From Trueperaceae bacterium (GTDB taxonomy: Bacteria > Deinococcota > Deinococci > Deinococcales > Trueperaceae), in assembly GCA_007130855.1 (NCBI GenBank), contig SLRS01000087.1:1-37722 (forward strand): a stretch of 37,722 nt of DNA, in the 5' to 3' direction. The notes below the pieces were generated by a model that saw only the letters and a list, made by a program, of their open reading frames with translations, was not told where the DNA came from and made no database searches. The position numbers were made by a program, and so were the translations under genes. Within the stretch, counting starts at the first letter, position 1; every line of letters starts with the position of its first letter. This document shows positions 16,378 to 27,682 of this stretch, one piece after another.

Positions 16378-17123
16378 TCAAGGTCATCGCCGTCGGCGAC
16401 GTCCACGGCATGTGGCCGGAGTTGTGGCGGGTCTTGAAGGCGACCGCCGCGAGCAGTCACCGATTCGAGCCCACCGAGGCGGTGCGCTCGGGTCGCTACC
16501 GGGTGGTGTGCGCCGGCGACCTGGTGCACTACAAGGACGAGCGGGCCTACGCCGTCGCGGTCGGCCACGACCGCTTCGACCCAGCCGACCGTGACCACCT
16601 GCGGCGCGCGGCGAAGGCGCAGATCCGCGAGCTCTACCGTTTCAAGGACTTCGTCGAGGCGGCTGCCGGCAACGTCCAGGTGATCCTCGGGAACCACGAC
16701 GAGGCCGCCGTCAAGCGTACCTACGAGCTCGGCACGCGCGGCGGCATCATGCACTACGAGTTCGACGAGGAGCGCGGCGGCGTGGCCATGCCCGACGAGC
16801 TGGCGGCCTGGATCGGCGCCTTCCCGCGCGAGGTGGTGCATCACGGCGTCCACTTCGCGCACGCCGGCCCAACGATGGGGATGCAGCACTTCGACGACTT
16901 CTTCTATCACGACCCCGACACCAAGACCTGGTGGTTCGAGAAGCCCGACCTGGTGCGCCAGGCCGGCCACCGCTTCGGCGTGTACGGGCACACCGTGATG
17001 AAGGAAGGGATCTACCTCGACAAGGAGCACGGCTTCGCGATGATCGACGCGCTCGGCCACAAGCAGTTCCTCGAGATGATCCTCAACGACGAGCGGCTCG
17101 ATTACTCGATCAGCTCGCTCTGA
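16374..17123 (+). CDS. Calcineurin-like metallophosphatase
   Basis: The 249-residue protein has the full two-metal phosphoesterase set: GDVHG (8-12), AGDLVHYK (D49), GNHDE (106-110), then HFAHAG and YGHTVMKEG, which supply the late histidines. The spacing is that of PPP-type phosphatases and symmetrical Ap4A hydrolases such as PrpE or ApaH. The substrate may be phosphoprotein or dinucleotide. The start is TTG, overlapping the previous stop as TTGA, with GAGGTGGGG just upstream as SD. It is co-transcribed with the DdrA-like gene, suggesting a link to the damage response, which is inference. It is convergent with ftsE across 53 bp holding only a weak GGCAC/GTGCC hairpin. Confidence 0.88.
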   Translation: MIKVIAVGDVHGMWPELWRVLKATAASSHRFEPTEAVRSGRYRVVCAGDLVHYKDERAYAVAVGHDRFDPADRDHLRRAAKAQIRELYRFKDFVEAAAGNVQVILGNHDEAAVKRTYELGTRGGIMHYEFDEERGGVAMPDELAAWIGAFPREVVHHGVHFAHAGPTMGMQHFDDFFYHDPDTKTWWFEKPDLVRQAGHRFGVYGHTVMKEGIYLDKEHGFAMIDALGHKQFLEMILNDERLDYSISSL

Positions 17124-17176
17124 ACGGGCGGCCGCGGGCGCTGGCACGCCGGCGGTGCCGCCAGGCTGCGGTCGCC

Positions 17177-17857
<681 letters not shown>

Positions 17858-17865
17858 GACCCGGC

Positions 17866-17871
17866 ATGCTA
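17866..17871 (-). promoter_or_regulatory. Leaderless -10 (TAGCAT) of ftsE
   Basis: TAGCAT ends 8 nt before the GTG start. It lies in the 31-bp gap after the nucleoside hydrolase, so ftsE can be transcribed on its own. Confidence 0.5.
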
Positions 17872-17888
17872 CCAAGCCGCCGTGAGGC

Positions 17889-18830
17889 TCAGCCGTAGGA
17901 GGTCAGGGTCTCGACCAGCACTCCGGTGGCGGCCCCGGCGTGGAGCGTCGTGATCACCTCGACGTTCGGCGGCGCCGCGCGCGCCACGCCGCGAAGGTCG
18001 GCCACGGTCATGCCGCGCGTGTGGGTGCCGGTCAGCTCGATCACCACGTGATAGGGGGTGGTCGTCACGAGCGCCGGGTGGGTCAGGGCCAGCACCGCCA
18101 GCGGGTCGTGGAGCGGCCCCTCGAGGCGGTTCGAGCCGAGGCGTGCGTAGGCGTTGCCGTAGTACTCGAGCAGCTCGGCGCAGAACTGCGCGACCGGGCC
18201 GCCCCCGGCGCGCAGGCGCTCGATGTCGGTCTCGTCGAACATCCATTGGTGGGTGGCGTTCAGCCCGGCCATCGTCAGCGGCAGGCCGGCCCGGAACACG
18301 ATGTCGGCCGCCTCGGGATCGACCAGGATGTTGAACTCCGCCGCGGGCGTCACGTTGCCCCAGGGGATGCCGCCGCCCATGATCGACACCGCACGCAGCT
18401 GTTGCGCGATGTCCGGCGCGGTGCGCAGCGCCAGCGCCACGTTCGTGAGCGGGCCGGTGGCGATCAGGCAGACCTCGCCGGGATTGGCCCGTACGGTCTC
18501 GACGATGAAGCCGACCGCATCGTTTGATGCCACCTGGCGTGCGTGCGCGGGCGGCGTGGGGCCCTCGAGCCCGGAGGCGCCGTGGATGAACTCCGCGGTG
18601 CGCAGCTCCGCCACCAAGGGCGCGGGGCTGCCGGCGTGCACCGGCACGTCGAGCCCGAGCACCTCGCACATCACCAGGGCGTTGGCGGTGGTCCGCTCGA
18701 GCGGCACGTTGCCGGCGACCGTGGTGATCCCCAGCAGGCGGCCGTGCCTCGCCGCGAGCGCGATCGCGAGCGCGTCGTCGTGGCCCGGGTCGCAGTCGAG
18801 CAGCAGCAGCGGTCGGTCGGCGGCGCCCAT
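17889..18830 (-). CDS. Inosine/uridine-preferring nucleoside hydrolase
   Basis: The 313-residue protein hydrolyses the N-glycosidic bond of ribonucleosides in salvage. The calcium-binding N-terminus is DCDPGHDDALA (12-22). GITTVAGNVPLERTTANAL, GPLTNVALAL, IMGGGIPWGNVTPAAEFNI and LHDPLAVLAL complete the IUNH signature; the Asn in AEFNI and the Asp in LHDP are expected ligands. No signal peptide is seen. Its ATG is one base after the gyrA stop, so it is co-transcribed with gyrA, an unusual partner for a salvage enzyme. Base preference cannot be predicted. Confidence 0.92.
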   Translation of the reverse strand: MGAADRPLLLLDCDPGHDDALAIALAARHGRLLGITTVAGNVPLERTTANALVMCEVLGLDVPVHAGSPAPLVAELRTAEFIHGASGLEGPTPPAHARQVASNDAVGFIVETVRANPGEVCLIATGPLTNVALALRTAPDIAQQLRAVSIMGGGIPWGNVTPAAEFNILVDPEAADIVFRAGLPLTMAGLNATHQWMFDETDIERLRAGGGPVAQFCAELLEYYGNAYARLGSNRLEGPLHDPLAVLALTHPALVTTTPYHVVIELTGTHTRGMTVADLRGVARAAPPNVEVITTLHAGAATGVLVETLTSYG

Positions 18831-18831
18831 G

Positions 18832-21315
<2,484 letters not shown>

Positions 21316-21323
21316 GCGAACGC

Positions 21324-21331
21324 CCTCCTCC
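21324..21331 (-). promoter_or_regulatory. SD (GGAGGAGG) of gyrA
   Basis: GGAGGAGG, 8 nt before the TTG, decides this weak start codon for gyrA. Confidence 0.75.
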
Positions 21332-21351
21332 GGCCTGCGCCGTAACGGGTG

Positions 21352-21357
21352 AGTCTA
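21352..21357 (-). promoter_or_regulatory. -10 (TAGACT) of gyrA
   Basis: TAGACT lies 36 nt before the start, giving a leader of roughly 30 nt that carries the SD. No RDRM/DdrO palindrome is visible, although gyrA carries one in Deinococcus. Confidence 0.5.
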
Positions 21358-21388
21358 CCATCTCGGACTCCGCTACCGCCACCGACGC

Positions 21389-21418
21389 GATGCGTATGGG
21401 ACGCGTGCAGGACGCATC
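21389..21418. promoter_or_regulatory. 30-bp dyad in the gyrA / cyclodeaminase divergent gap
   Basis: GATGCGT and ACGCATC are 7-bp inverted arms placed symmetrically around a central ACGCGT palindrome (21401-21406). Eleven of 15 half-site positions match. It lies upstream of both divergent promoters and could be a regulator-binding site. Confidence 0.4.
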
Positions 21419-21482
21419 TTGGCGCGCGACCCGGGGGGCTGCGGTCGAGGCCGAGCGGTGCTCGGCGACGCCCGCCATCGGG

Positions 21483-21488
21483 TAGGCT
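21483..21488 (+). promoter_or_regulatory. Leaderless -10 (TAGGCT) of the cyclodeaminase-like gene
   Basis: TAGGCT ends 5 nt before the ATG, with no SD. Confidence 0.6.
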
Positions 21489-21493
21489 GGCCC

Positions 21494-22435
21494 ATGCGGA
21501 TCCTGCGTGAAGACGACGTCGCCGAGCTCACCTGGGAAGAGGTCCTGGACGCGCTCGAGGCGGCCTTCCTCGATCCCCGTCGGTTCCACCAGGCGGAGCG
21601 CGTCACGCTGCCGGCGCCGCACGGCGGCGCCAACCTGGCGATGCCTTGCGCTGACGTCGACGGCTGGTTCGGCGTGAAGCAGGTGAGCGTGCGGCCCGGT
21701 AACAGCGGCCGCGCCCGCGCCACGGTGCAGGCTTGGTACACGCTGTTCGGCCCCGACGGCCAGGCCCTGCTGGGGTTCCCGGCAGGCCTCCTGACCAAGC
21801 TGCGCACCGCTGCGGTCTCGGCGCTCGCGGCCGAACGCCTGGCCGCGCCCGGCTCCCGCAACCTGTTACTCGTGGGGTCTGGCTCGCTGGCGCCGTGGCT
21901 CGTACGCGCGCACCTGCAGGTGCGCGCGTACGAGTCGGTGTGGATCTGGGGGCGCAACCCGGCGCGGGCCGAGTTGGTGGCGGCCGAGGTGTTGGCGGCC
22001 TTCACCGGCGCCCCGACGCGCCCGGCGGTGGCGGTAGCGCCCGATCTGGAGACCGCGGTCCGGCGTGCGGACGTCGTGAGCGTGGCCACCACCGCGTCGG
22101 AGCCCCTGGTGCAGGGCGCGTGGTTGTCGCCGCGCCAGCACCTCGATCTGGTGGGCGCGTTCACGCCCACGATGCGTGAGACCGACGCCGCGGCGGTGCG
22201 GGCGTGCGACGTCGTGGTCGACCAGCTCGCCGCCGCGCGGCTCGAGGCCGGCGACTTGCACTTCGCCGCCGCCGAGGGCTGGTCGTGGCAGGACGTGGTC
22301 GGCGACCTGCACCAGGTGATGTGCGGCGCCGTCGCGCGTCGCGAGGGCCGCCCCACGCTGTTCAAGTCGGTCGGGCTGGCGTTCGAGGACCTGGCGGTGG
22401 CGCGACTGCTGGCGACGTCCGCTGGCGTAGCGTAG
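21494..22435 (+). CDS. Ornithine cyclodeaminase / mu-crystallin family protein
   Basis: The 313-residue NAD(P)-dependent enzyme has the family features: an N-terminal half with [24 protein letters not shown] and [18 protein letters not shown], then a Rossmann fold starting [15 protein letters not shown], with [10 protein letters not shown], and the end VFKSVG-like stretch [15 protein letters not shown]. Members act as ornithine cyclodeaminases, alanine or pyrroline-2-carboxylate dehydrogenases, or NAD-using dehydrogenases; the substrate cannot be fixed here. The gene contains a perfect 36-bp palindrome in the Rossmann region without disturbing the alignment length. It ends inside the purB promoter. 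The purine genes downstream do not explain it; proC or arginine metabolism elsewhere in the window might. Confidence 0.85.
   Translation: MRILREDDVAELTWEEVLDALEAAFLDPRRFHQAERVTLPAPHGGANLAMPCADVDGWFGVKQVSVRPGNSGRARATVQAWYTLFGPDGQALLGFPAGLLTKLRTAAVSALAAERLAAPGSRNLLLVGSGSLAPWLVRAHLQVRAYESVWIWGRNPARAELVAAEVLAAFTGAPTRPAVAVAPDLETAVRRADVVSVATTASEPLVQGAWLSPRQHLDLVGAFTPTMRETDAAAVRACDVVVDQLAAARLEAGDLHFAAAEGWSWQDVVGDLHQVMCGAVARREGRPTLFKSVGLAFEDLAVARLLATSAGVA
21899..21934. repeat. Perfect 36-bp palindrome inside a coding region
   Basis: The two 18-nt halves are exact reverse complements with no spacer (first half CTCGTACGCGCGCACCTG). It encodes part of the first Rossmann helix and the turn after it ([12 protein letters not shown]) of the cyclodeaminase-like protein. 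Confidence 0.95.
22428..22433 (+). promoter_or_regulatory. Leaderless -10 (TAGCGT) of purB
   Basis: TAGCGT overlaps the last codons of the upstream gene and ends 5 nt before the GTG of purB. Its last T is the first base of the upstream stop codon. Confidence 0.5.
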
Positions 22436-22438
22436 GGC

Positions 22439-23743
<1,305 letters not shown>

Positions 23744-23751
23744 CGACGGTG

Positions 23752-23757
23752 TAGCAT
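23752..23757 (+). promoter_or_regulatory. Leaderless -10 (TAGCAT) of purC
   Basis: TAGCAT lies in the 20-bp purB-purC gap and ends 6 nt before the GTG of purC. Confidence 0.55.
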
Positions 23758-23763
23758 CGACAC

Positions 23764-24615
23764 GTGAACGCCCGACCCGAGCCACGCGAACTGCTGTACG
23801 AAGGGAAGGCGAAGCAGGTCTTCGCCTGTGACGATACCGACCTGGTGATCGTGCGCTACAAGGACGACGCCACCGCGTTCAACGCCGCCAAGCGCGGCAC
23901 CGTGCAGGACAAGGGCGTGGTCAACAATGCCGTCTCGGCGATGCTCTACGCCGAGCTCGAGTCGTTCGGCGTGCCGACGCACTTCCTGGAGCAGCTCTCG
24001 CCGCGTGAGCAGCTGGTACGCCGCGTCAGCATCGTGCCGGTCGAGGTGATCGTGCGCAATCGCGCCGCCGGCACCTTCGCCACGCGCTACGGGGTGGAGG
24101 AGGGGATCGAGCTCGATCCCACCGTGATCGAGTGGTGTTACAAGGCCGACGCGCTCGGCGACCCGCCCATGAACAGCGCCACGGCGGTCGCGCTCGGGCT
24201 GGCCGACGAGGCGCAGCTCGAGGCGATGTTCGATTACGCCGCCGATGTCAACGACTTCCTCGGCGCCCGCTTCGCCGTCGCCGGACTGGAGCTCGTCGAC
24301 TTCAAGCTCGAGTTCGGCATCGACGCCGCCGGCGAGTTGCGCCTGGCCGACGAGATCAGTCCCGATACCTGCCGCCTGTGGGACCTCGCCAGCGGCGAGA
24401 AGATGGACAAGGACCGCTTCCGTCGCGACCTTGGCGGCGTCGAGGAGGCCTATCAGGAGGTCTGGCGCCGGTTGCGCGAGACCCAGGGCGTACCGCTCGA
24501 CCTGCCCGAGCACGACGAGGCCGAACTCGAGCACGAGCACCTCGACGAGCTGCACGACCTCGACGACGACTCGCTCGACGCGGCCCTGCCGCGCCCAGGA
24601 GGGCCGCGTGGCTGA
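23764..24615 (+). CDS. purC: SAICAR synthetase with acidic C-terminal extension
   Basis: The enzyme ligates aspartate to CAIR using ATP in purine synthesis. The 283-residue protein has LLYEGKAKQVF, the KRGTVQDKGVVNNAVSAML region, VPVEVIVRNRAAG, DFKLEFGID and LADEISPDTCRLWD, all SAICAR synthetase signatures. The catalytic body ends near residue 243, close to the normal family length. The rest (about 250-280) is strongly acidic, rich in Glu, Asp and His (DEAELEHEHLDELHDLDDDS), and looks unstructured. The start is GTG behind a leaderless -10. It overlaps purS by 8 nt. Confidence 0.97.
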   Translation: MNARPEPRELLYEGKAKQVFACDDTDLVIVRYKDDATAFNAAKRGTVQDKGVVNNAVSAMLYAELESFGVPTHFLEQLSPREQLVRRVSIVPVEVIVRNRAAGTFATRYGVEEGIELDPTVIEWCYKADALGDPPMNSATAVALGLADEAQLEAMFDYAADVNDFLGARFAVAGLELVDFKLEFGIDAAGELRLADEISPDTCRLWDLASGEKMDKDRFRRDLGGVEEAYQEVWRRLRETQGVPLDLPEHDEAELEHEHLDELHDLDDDSLDAALPRPGGPRG

Positions 24616-24889
24616 CGCCCCGGTGCGCGAGTTCGACGCGGTTGTGTTCGTGATGCTGCGGCGCGCGATCCTCGACCCCCAGGGGCGCGCCGTGCAGGCC
24701 ACGCTGGCGCGATTGGGCCACGGCAACGTCGGCGACTTGCGCGTGGGCAAGCGCATCGAGCTGCGGCTGCGCGGTGAGCGCGCCGAGGTCGAGGCGCAAC
24801 TCGAGCGCATCGCCACCAGCGTCCTCTCCAACCCGGTGATGGAAGACGTCCGCACCGAGCTCACAGAGGTCACGCCGGCACCCACCTGA
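24608..24889 (+). CDS. purS: Phosphoribosylformylglycinamidine synthase subunit PurS
   Basis: PurS is the small subunit that bridges PurL and PurQ in FGAM synthase. The 93-residue protein has FDAVVFVMLRRAILDPQGRAVQATLARLG, DLRVGKRIELRL and VLSNPVMEDVRTEL, a clear PurS match. The GTG is fixed by AGGAGGG placed 4 nt upstream and overlaps the purC end by 8 nt. The usual partners purQ and purL do not follow; an alpha/beta hydrolase gene comes next. They must lie elsewhere. Confidence 0.93.
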   Translation: MADAPVREFDAVVFVMLRRAILDPQGRAVQATLARLGHGNVGDLRVGKRIELRLRGERAEVEAQLERIATSVLSNPVMEDVRTELTEVTPAPT

Positions 24890-24924
24890 GGGCGTTGCCG
24901 CCGGCGCACACCGAGGGAGCCACC

Positions 24925-25764
24925 TTGCGACAAGCCAGCGGTTCGCTGACCAGGCCCGACGGCGTTCGGCTCGCGACGCGCGCCTGGCTCCCCGCTGACG
25001 AGCCGGACGCGGGCGTGATCGTGCTCCACGGCATGGGCGAGCACATCGGGCGCTACGAGCGTCTGGCCACTGCGCTGGTGCGGGAGGGCTTGGCCGTGCA
25101 CGGCTTCGACCTGCGTGGCCATGGCGCCTCCGACGGCCCGCGGGCCCGGATCCACAGCATCGGCCAGCTGATCGACGACGCCGGCGCCGTGACCGCCTCG
25201 GTGCGCCGGCACGCGCACGGCCCGTGGCTGCTGTTCGGGCACAGCGTCGGTGCCCTGGTGGCGCTGCGCGCGGTGCAGACCGGGGCGCTGCGCCCCGACG
25301 CGCTGGTGCTCTCGAGCCCGTGGCTGCGCGCGAGCGCCATGCCCCACCCCGCGGTGTTAGGCCTGCTGCTCGTGCTCGCGCGCGTCGTGCCGGGTGTGGG
25401 CATCGCGCGCGTCGACGCCGCTGCGGTGTCGCGCGACCCGCTCGAGGTCGAGGCCCACCGCTCCGACCCCGCCGTCTGGCACGGACGGGTGCCGCTCGGC
25501 ACGGTGGCCGCCATGCTCCGCGCCGGTGCCGCCGCGCTCGCGCCCGATGTGGGCCCGCTGCGCCTCCCGACGCTGGTGCTGCACGGTAGCGGCGACCGCG
25601 TCGCCGACCCGGAGGGCGCGCTGGAACTCGAGCGCCGCAACCCCGGCCTCACGCTCCACCTCGAGCCCGAGGGTCACCATGAGCTGTTCAACGACACCTG
25701 CCGAGCCTTCGTCACCGACGAGCTCCTGCGGTGGCTGAAGGTGCGCCTCGGCGCGGCTGCGTGA
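24925..25764 (+). CDS. Alpha/beta hydrolase, monoacylglycerol lipase-like
   Basis: The 279-residue protein has the lysophospholipase/monoglyceride lipase pattern: VIVLHGMGEHIGRYERLA, GFDLRGHGASDGPR, nucleophile elbow GHSVG (S107), acid in GSGDRVADPEGAL and His in GHHELFND. There is no signal peptide. The TTG at 24925 has GAGGGAG 5 nt upstream and is preferred; the TTG at 24895 right after purS is an alternative that adds ten residues. It may be read through from purS. Its last 53 bp overlap, tail to tail, the 3' end of the methyltransferase gene on the other strand. The substrate is uncertain. Confidence 0.88.
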   Translation: MRQASGSLTRPDGVRLATRAWLPADEPDAGVIVLHGMGEHIGRYERLATALVREGLAVHGFDLRGHGASDGPRARIHSIGQLIDDAGAVTASVRRHAHGPWLLFGHSVGALVALRAVQTGALRPDALVLSSPWLRASAMPHPAVLGLLLVLARVVPGVGIARVDAAAVSRDPLEVEAHRSDPAVWHGRVPLGTVAAMLRAGAAALAPDVGPLRLPTLVLHGSGDRVADPEGALELERRNPGLTLHLEPEGHHELFNDTCRAFVTDELLRWLKVRLGAAA

Positions 25765-26968
25765 CCCGCAGCAGGACGAACTTCAAGTAGCGTCCTTCCG
25801 GGAAGGCCAGCGGCACGGGATGGTCGAGCGCGTGCCCGGACTCGTGCAGCACCTGCGCCTCGACGCGGGCCTCGCCGGCGGCCTCGGCCAGCACACTGCG
25901 GAATGCCTCGGGCGACACCTGCGCGGTGCACGAAGCCGTGGCCAGCAGCCCGCCTGCCGGCAGCGCCGCGAGCGCCGCGGCGTTGAGCCGTCGGTAAGCG
26001 CGCAGCGCCCCGTGGCGCTGGCCCTTGTGGCGCGCCAGCGAAGGCGGATCGAGCACGATCAGGTCGCTCCCGGCCACGGCCGGCTCGGCCAGTGCGGCGG
26101 CCGGATCGTGCAGCAGGTCGCGGCGCAGCGTGGCGTGGCGCGCGCCGGCGTCGGCACCGATCACGTCGGCGTTGGCAGCCACGTTGCGCTCCGCGTCGCG
26201 CAGCGCCGCGGCGGCGAGGTCGACGTCGATCGCGCGCGCGGCGCCGCCGGCCAAGGCGTAGACCGAGAAGGCCCCGCTGTAGGCGAACAGGTTCGCCACG
26301 CGCCGGTCGCGTGCGTGGGCGCGCACGAGCGCGCGATGCTCGCGATGGTCGAGGAACAGCCCGGTCTTCTGCCCGACGAACAAGTTGGCCAGGAAGCGCA
26401 GGCCGTGCTCGCGCACGGTGAGCTCGGCCGGCGGCCCCTCGCCCCACAGCACCTGCAGGGGCTCGCCGCCGCCCGGCGTGGCCAGCACGCCCTTGAGCGG
26501 CAGCGCCCGGGTGAGGGCCAACACCACCTCGCGCTGCAAGGCGGCGGCGTCGCTGTCGGCGCGGCGATAGCCGGCGGCGTACGCCTGCAACACCGCGAAG
26601 CGCCCGTAGCGGTCGACGGTGAGGCCCGGCAGCCCGTCGCCCTCGCCGTAGAGCAGGCGATACGCGTCGCTGCCGGCTGCCTCGAGGTTGGCGCGCAAGT
26701 GCAGGGCGCGCCCCACGGTGGCCTCGACCCAGGCGCGATCGGGTGGCGTGAGCACGTCAGGCTCGGCCCCGCGCCGTACCACGCGCACCGCGATCGCGCC
26801 GGCCGCGGCCCACAACCCCAGCGCTGTCGTGCGGCCCGCCGCCACGCGCACCCAGGCGCCGTCAGGCAGCGCGGTGCCGACTGGCACGTGATCGCGGTAC
26901 ACCCATGGGTGGCCCGCAGCCAGCGAACCCTCGAGGCGCGCCGGCAGCTGCAGCGTCTGCAGCTTCAT
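25712..26968 (-). CDS. RlmI/RlmK-like class I rRNA methyltransferase
   Basis: The 418-residue protein has an N-terminal PUA-like domain (about 1-80; HPWVYRDHV), an RlmI-type middle part with LLYGEGDGLPGLTVDRYG and VGQKTGLFLDHREHR, and a Rossmann MTase domain with VANLFAYSGAFSVYALAGG (SAM site), VLDPPSLARHK and SCTAQ, whose Cys fits the catalytic cysteine of m5C RNA methyltransferases. It probably makes m5C in 23S rRNA. The family normally ends at YLKFVLLRV; here about 16 extra residues (TQPRRGAPSATAGARR) are read from DNA antisense to the hydrolase gene. The ATG overlaps the UDG stop as ATGA. Confidence 0.88.
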   Translation of the reverse strand: MKLQTLQLPARLEGSLAAGHPWVYRDHVPVGTALPDGAWVRVAAGRTTALGLWAAAGAIAVRVVRRGAEPDVLTPPDRAWVEATVGRALHLRANLEAAGSDAYRLLYGEGDGLPGLTVDRYGRFAVLQAYAAGYRRADSDAAALQREVVLALTRALPLKGVLATPGGGEPLQVLWGEGPPAELTVREHGLRFLANLFVGQKTGLFLDHREHRALVRAHARDRRVANLFAYSGAFSVYALAGGAARAIDVDLAAAALRDAERNVAANADVIGADAGARHATLRRDLLHDPAAALAEPAVAGSDLIVLDPPSLARHKGQRHGALRAYRRLNAAALAALPAGGLLATASCTAQVSPEAFRSVLAEAAGEARVEAQVLHESGHALDHPVPLAFPEGRYLKFVLLRVTQPRRGAPSATAGARR

Positions 26969-27672
26969 GGGGGCCCCACGAGGCGCTTGGCCGTGGCCAG
27001 CACCTGGTCGAACATCGCTGCCGTCAGGCGCCCGGTGTTCGTGTTCTGGAAGCTCGGGTGGTACGCGTCCAGGATCGTCGGTGCGCCGCGGAGCGCCTCG
27101 AGCCGGTGGAGCGCGCCGTGCGCGAACGGGTGGCGGGCCAGCGTGAGCGCCAGGCCGTGCGCCCGCGCACGCGCCCGGTAGTGCTTGAGCACCCCGTCGT
27201 GCGCGATCTTCCCGAGCGCCAGCAGCACGCGCGGCTCGCCCAGGGCGTCGAGGTCGTGCGCCAACCACGACCGGCAGGCGTCGAGCTCGGCCGGGGTCGG
27301 CTTGTTCCCCGGCGGGACGCAGCGCGCCACTGCGGTGATCCACAGCCCGTGCAGCACGAGGCCGTCGCCGCGTGCGCGGCTGACGGGGGCCGAAGCCAGG
27401 CCGGCGCGGTAGAGGGCGCCGTAGAGGAAGTCGCCCGAGGCGTCGCCCGTGAACATGCGGCCGGTGCGGTTGCTGCCGTGCGCGCCCGGCGCCAGGCCCA
27501 CGAGCACGATGCGCGCGGCCGGATCGCCGAAGCCGGGCACGGGCGCGCCCCAGTAGGTGTCGTCGAGGTAGGCGCGGCGCTTGCGTGCCGCCACCGCCTC
27601 GCGGTGCGCCGCGAGGCGCGGACAGCGCCGGCACGAGGCGAGCGCACTCGGGTAGGGATCGAACGTCGTCAT
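26965..27672 (-). CDS. Family 5 uracil-DNA glycosylase (UDGb)
   Basis: This [4Fe-4S] glycosylase removes uracil, hypoxanthine and related deaminated bases from DNA. The 235-residue protein has four likely cluster cysteines C14, C17, C118 and C133. Motif 1 is VLVGLAPGAHGSNRTGRMFTGD; the absence of a polar catalytic residue in GLAPGAHG is typical of UDGb. Motif 2 is HPSFQNTNTGRLT. The long RLAAHREAV segment and the GAPVPGFGDP loop also match. Its ATG lies 10 nt after the oxidoreductase stop, with GAGGCGG as a weak SD. A heat- and radiation-tolerant, GC-rich host fits a need for uracil repair, but that is inference. Confidence 0.93.
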   Translation of the reverse strand: MTTFDPYPSALASCRRCPRLAAHREAVAARKRRAYLDDTYWGAPVPGFGDPAARIVLVGLAPGAHGSNRTGRMFTGDASGDFLYGALYRAGLASAPVSRARGDGLVLHGLWITAVARCVPPGNKPTPAELDACRSWLAHDLDALGEPRVLLALGKIAHDGVLKHYRARARAHGLALTLARHPFAHGALHRLEALRGAPTILDAYHPSFQNTNTGRLTAAMFDQVLATAKRLVGPP

Positions 27673-27682
27673 CGGGCCCGCC

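Noticed and set aside
21316-21493. Search for a DdrO-type radiation/desiccation response motif at gyrA, the DdrA-like gene and tsaD
   Set aside because: No TTATG-N-CATAA-like 17-bp palindrome is present in these upstream regions.
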